In this document: positions 5,053 to 6,919 of the stretch, piece by piece
How positions within the stretch are numbered: position 1 is the stretch's first letter
Layout: every line of letters begins with the position of its first letter
NCBI GenBank assembly: GCA_018712885.1
Contig: DVGE01000060.1
Span: forward strand, 1-6,919
Direction of reading: 5' to 3'
DNA: 6,919 bases
Source of the DNA: Candidatus Pullichristensenella stercoripullorum
GTDB lineage: Bacteria > Bacillota > Clostridia > Christensenellales > Aristaeellaceae
Translations under genes and position numbers: made by a program
The notes under the pieces: model-generated
What the model saw: the letters and a program-made list of their open reading frames with translations, nothing else
Told to the model about the DNA's origin: nothing
The model's database searches: none

Positions 5053-6015
5053 TTATTCGCGCGTCATCAGTTCGGCGATGGCTTCCGAGAGCGGACGCAT
5101 GCTGTTGAGCGCTTCCGTCAGCGTATTGCGGTTGTTGCCGACTTCAACGAGGATGGAATAGACGCCGATGTGCTGATTATAGCGGTTGGTCTTCACCAGT
5201 ACGTCGCGGCAGATGCCGGGCGTGCCCTCGTTGAGCGCGTCGGTGAGGGCGCGGGCAAAGGCGTAGTTTTCCTCAAAATGGGGCTTGACTTGGAAGTTAT
5301 CGCCGCGGCCGATGAGCATCATCAGCTTTGCGTAGTCCACGCCGTCCGCGTGCAGCGCGTTTTCACCCACGCCTTCCACATAGGCGTCGCGGTGGAGGTC
5401 GATGTAGAGGTCGAACGGCTCCTCGTAGGTCAGCAACGTCGCCTCCGAGCGCACATAGGCGGTGGAAAGGTCGTCCAATTCGTGGTCGGTGGTATCGTGC
5501 ACCACCTCGCAGCCCTGCGCGCGCAGGAGCTTCGCAAGCTCCTCGCCGACGCGCACCACGCTGTGTTCCTCATCGGCGGTCCGCCAGGCTTCCAGCGCCT
5601 CATAGGGGTCGCTCTCCGTCGGCTCATAAGCTTCGTGTGTGTGCGTGTGATAGATGAGCACGCGCGGCGCGGCCTCAGCGGGCGAAACGGCAGGCTCCTG
5701 CGGCGCGGCCAGCTCGAGCGGCGGCACGGTCTCGTCAAGGAGCTCGTTTTCCGTGGTCGGGGCTTGTCCTTCCACGGCGTCCAAAACAGTGATCTCAATG
5801 CCCGGGCTGCCGGCGGAGGAGGCAAAGACCGCCCGCGCGGTCCCTGCCTCCTCGACGTCCTGTTCCACGGCCGCGCCGCCCGTCGGCACGGCTCCCGTTC
5901 CGCCATCCTCCGCGGCGAACAGCCGGAACGCCAGCAGGCAGACCACCAGCGCCAGCGCCACCGCCGCCACGCCCAACAGCAGATGCGATCCCTTGACGAC
6001 ACGAAAGCGCACCAT
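5053..6015 (-). CDS. spoIIP: Stage II sporulation protein P (peptidoglycan hydrolase)
   Basis: This is a membrane-anchored cell-wall hydrolase of the engulfment machinery. In Bacillus, SpoIIP works with SpoIID and SpoIIM and has amidase and endopeptidase activity. With the 6015 start the protein is 320 residues. A short basic N-terminus is followed by one membrane segment (about 12-33), then an acidic, Ala/Pro-rich low-complexity linker (36-117). The catalytic domain follows: VLIYHTHTHEAY (119-130) corresponds to the family HTH.ES motif with putative metal ligands H123 and E128. DLYIDLHRDAY (202-212) contains H208, and SILVEVGNNRNTLTEAL (287-303) has the late catalytic glutamate E291. It is shorter than the roughly 400-residue Bacillus protein, mostly in the linker. 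AGGAGGG (6028-6022) lies 6 nt before ATG 6015 but directly abuts ATG 6021, so 6015 is preferred. A sigma-E-like promoter precedes it. The gpr gene, its neighbour in Bacillus, is not adjacent here. Confidence 0.92.
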   Translation of the reverse strand: MVRFRVVKGSHLLLGVAAVALALVVCLLAFRLFAAEDGGTGAVPTGGAAVEQDVEEAGTARAVFASSAGSPGIEITVLDAVEGQAPTTENELLDETVPPLELAAPQEPAVSPAEAAPRVLIYHTHTHEAYEPTESDPYEALEAWRTADEEHSVVRVGEELAKLLRAQGCEVVHDTTDHELDDLSTAYVRSEATLLTYEEPFDLYIDLHRDAYVEGVGENALHADGVDYAKLMMLIGRGDNFQVKPHFEENYAFARALTDALNEGTPGICRDVLVKTNRYNQHIGVYSILVEVGNNRNTLTEALNSMRPLSEAIAELMTRE

Positions 6016-6021
6016 GTCCAT

Positions 6022-6030
6022 CCCTCCTCC
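6022..6030 (-). promoter_or_regulatory. Ribosome binding site that decides the spoIIP start
   Basis: GGAGGAGGG (minus strand 6030-6022) touches ATG 6021, while its AGGAGG core is 7 nt from ATG 6015. The spacing favours the second ATG, so the protein would begin MVRFRV rather than MDMVRF. Confidence 0.65.
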
Positions 6031-6035
6031 GCAAA

Positions 6036-6063
6036 AGCGTATTCGCGCGCGGGGGAGAATATG
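6036..6063 (-). promoter_or_regulatory. Sigma-E-like sporulation promoter candidate for spoIIP
   Basis: On the minus strand CATATT (6063-6058), a 14-nt spacer, and AATACGCT (6043-6036) resemble the Bacillus mother-cell sigma-E pattern (ATATT, about 14 nt, CATACAMT); the -10 matches at 6 of 8. The start site would be near 6029, giving a very short leader that starts at the ribosome site. No sigma-A promoter is evident here. Confidence 0.4.
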
Positions 6064-6089
6064 AAAACCGCGCCGGCGATGCGGCGCGG
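6064..6089 (-). terminator. Intrinsic terminator of rsmI
   Basis: On the minus strand CCGCGCCG (6089-6082) pairs perfectly with CGGCGCGG (6075-6068) around a 6-nt loop, followed by TTTT (6067-6064). It lies 8 nt after the rsmI stop and directly abuts the spoIIP promoter candidate, insulating spoIIP from rsmI transcription. Confidence 0.75.
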
Positions 6090-6097
6090 AAAGCGGG

Positions 6098-6919
6098 TCA
6101 CTCGTTCCTCAGCGGGCGCAAAAACAGGCCGGCGCGGTAGATCTCGTTGCGGGAAAACCCGCGCGCTTTGGCGGCGGCGGCGGCTTCTTCCGGCGTCCCT
6201 CCGGCATACAGACACTCGGTCATCACCGCCACGGCGCTGCCGCCGGCGCTCTCAGGCGCTTCGGAAGCGGGCAGGGGAGACAGATCGACCACCAGGCAGT
6301 ATTCACCCTTTTCGACGTTGGGATCGGCCAGAAGCTGCCCGAGCACATCCTCCGGCGCGCCGCGCAGCAGCCACTCGAACTTCTTGGAAAGATCCGCGAA
6401 CACCGCCAGCAGGCACTCCGGCCAGCGCGCGGCGATGGCCTCCACCAGCGCCGCCACGCGGTGGGGAGATTCGTAGAACACGGCCACGGGGACGCCCGTC
6501 GCGCGCACGGCGTCGAGCTTTTCGCCCAGGGCCTTTTTTTCGCGCGGCAAAAAGCCGTAAAAGGCGAACTCGCGCGCGTCAAAGCCCGCCGCCGACAGCG
6601 CCGCCGTCACCGCCGACGGCCCGCAGACGGGCGTTACGGGGATGCCGGCCTCCCATGCCGCGCGCACCAGCAGATGTCCGGGATCGGAGATGGCCGGGGT
6701 GCCCGCGTCGCAGGTGAGGGCCACGGTGAGGTCTTCCGCGAGCATGCGCTCGATGAGCTGCGGGGCGCGCGCGTCCTCGTTGTGGCGGTGGCAGGAGACG
6801 AGCGGCTTTTTCAGCTCCATGCGGTTGAGCAGCTTCATGGTCACGCGCGTGTCCTCGGCGGCGATGAGGTCGGCGCAGGCAAGCGCCTCGCGCATGCGCG
6901 GCGTGAGGTCGTTGAGATT
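6098..6919 (-). CDS. rsmI: 16S rRNA 2'-O-ribose C1402 methyltransferase (5' end outside window)
   Basis: RsmI uses S-adenosylmethionine to methylate the 2'-hydroxyl of C1402 in 16S rRNA, at the decoding centre. The visible 273 residues start with NLNDLTPRMREAL, which continues the family opening (TPIGNL.D.T.R), so only about 10-12 residues are lost beyond the window edge. ATG 6895 is therefore internal and not the start. Family marks in order are ADLIAAEDTRVTMKLL, SCHRHNE, CDAGTPAISDPGHLLV, VCGPSAVTAALSAAGF, FAFYGFLPREKK, VFYESPHRV, a GEYCLVV strand and the C-terminal helices with GFSRNEIYR. The total length would be near that of the 286-residue E. coli protein. Nothing essential appears missing. 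It is followed by its own terminator. Confidence 0.96.
   Translation of the reverse strand, partial: NLNDLTPRMREALACADLIAAEDTRVTMKLLNRMELKKPLVSCHRHNEDARAPQLIERMLAEDLTVALTCDAGTPAISDPGHLLVRAAWEAGIPVTPVCGPSAVTAALSAAGFDAREFAFYGFLPREKKALGEKLDAVRATGVPVAVFYESPHRVAALVEAIAARWPECLLAVFADLSKKFEWLLRGAPEDVLGQLLADPNVEKGEYCLVVDLSPLPASEAPESAGGSAVAVMTECLYAGGTPEEAAAAAKARGFSRNEIYRAGLFLRPLRNE

Noticed and set aside
5038..6717. A 559-codon plus-strand open frame
   Set aside because: It lies antisense to spoIIP and rsmI, both of which have clear family motifs. Its translation is rich in Arg, Ala and Pro, as expected for a shadow frame in GC-rich DNA.
1..6919. CRISPR array, tRNA/rRNA genes, insertion sequence or phage genes
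   Set aside because: No repeat-spacer pattern, RNA-gene fold, transposase motif or terminal inverted repeats were seen on either strand.

Overview
The window looks like chromosomal DNA from a GC-rich, spore-forming member of the Bacillota (Clostridia-like). The reasons are a SpoIIP-type sporulation hydrolase next to a Spo0A-like regulator, an FMN riboswitch controlling a RibU-type ECF transporter subunit, strong Shine-Dalgarno sites and recognisable sigma-A promoters. No RNA gene, insertion sequence, CRISPR array or phage feature is visible. Coding DNA is high in GC, while one 186-nt intergenic stretch (4867-5052) falls to about 32% GC by hand count.

Layout, left to right. Plus strand: the 3' part of a thiamine-diphosphate 2-oxoacid dehydrogenase E1 gene, apparently an alpha/beta fusion (1-1230); a hairpin; a small zinc-ribbon protein with a DUF2007-like domain (1301-1660); a nucleotidyltransferase-fold protein of unknown substrate with its own promoter (1714-2442); a promoter lying inside the end of that gene; an FMN riboswitch with terminator and antiterminator (2449-2656); and ribU (2675-3328). 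A strong two-way hairpin then separates convergent transcription units.

Minus strand, reading right to left: rsmI, cut by the window edge (6919-6098); its terminator; a sigma-E-like promoter and spoIIP (6015-5053); an AT-rich regulatory region with a 19-bp direct repeat and a near-consensus sigma-A promoter; a Spo0A-like response regulator (4866-4090) that lacks the phosphoacceptor aspartate; and uridine kinase udk (3994-3377) with its own promoter.

Most genes are housekeeping: central carbon metabolism, riboflavin uptake, pyrimidine salvage and 16S rRNA methylation. The unusual part is the sporulation pair. A Spo0A-type DNA-binding domain is joined to a receiver that probably cannot be phosphorylated, and its promoter carries paired repeats. 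This suggests a regulator controlled by its amount rather than by phosphorelay input. That functional reading is inference; the missing aspartate and the repeats are seen directly.
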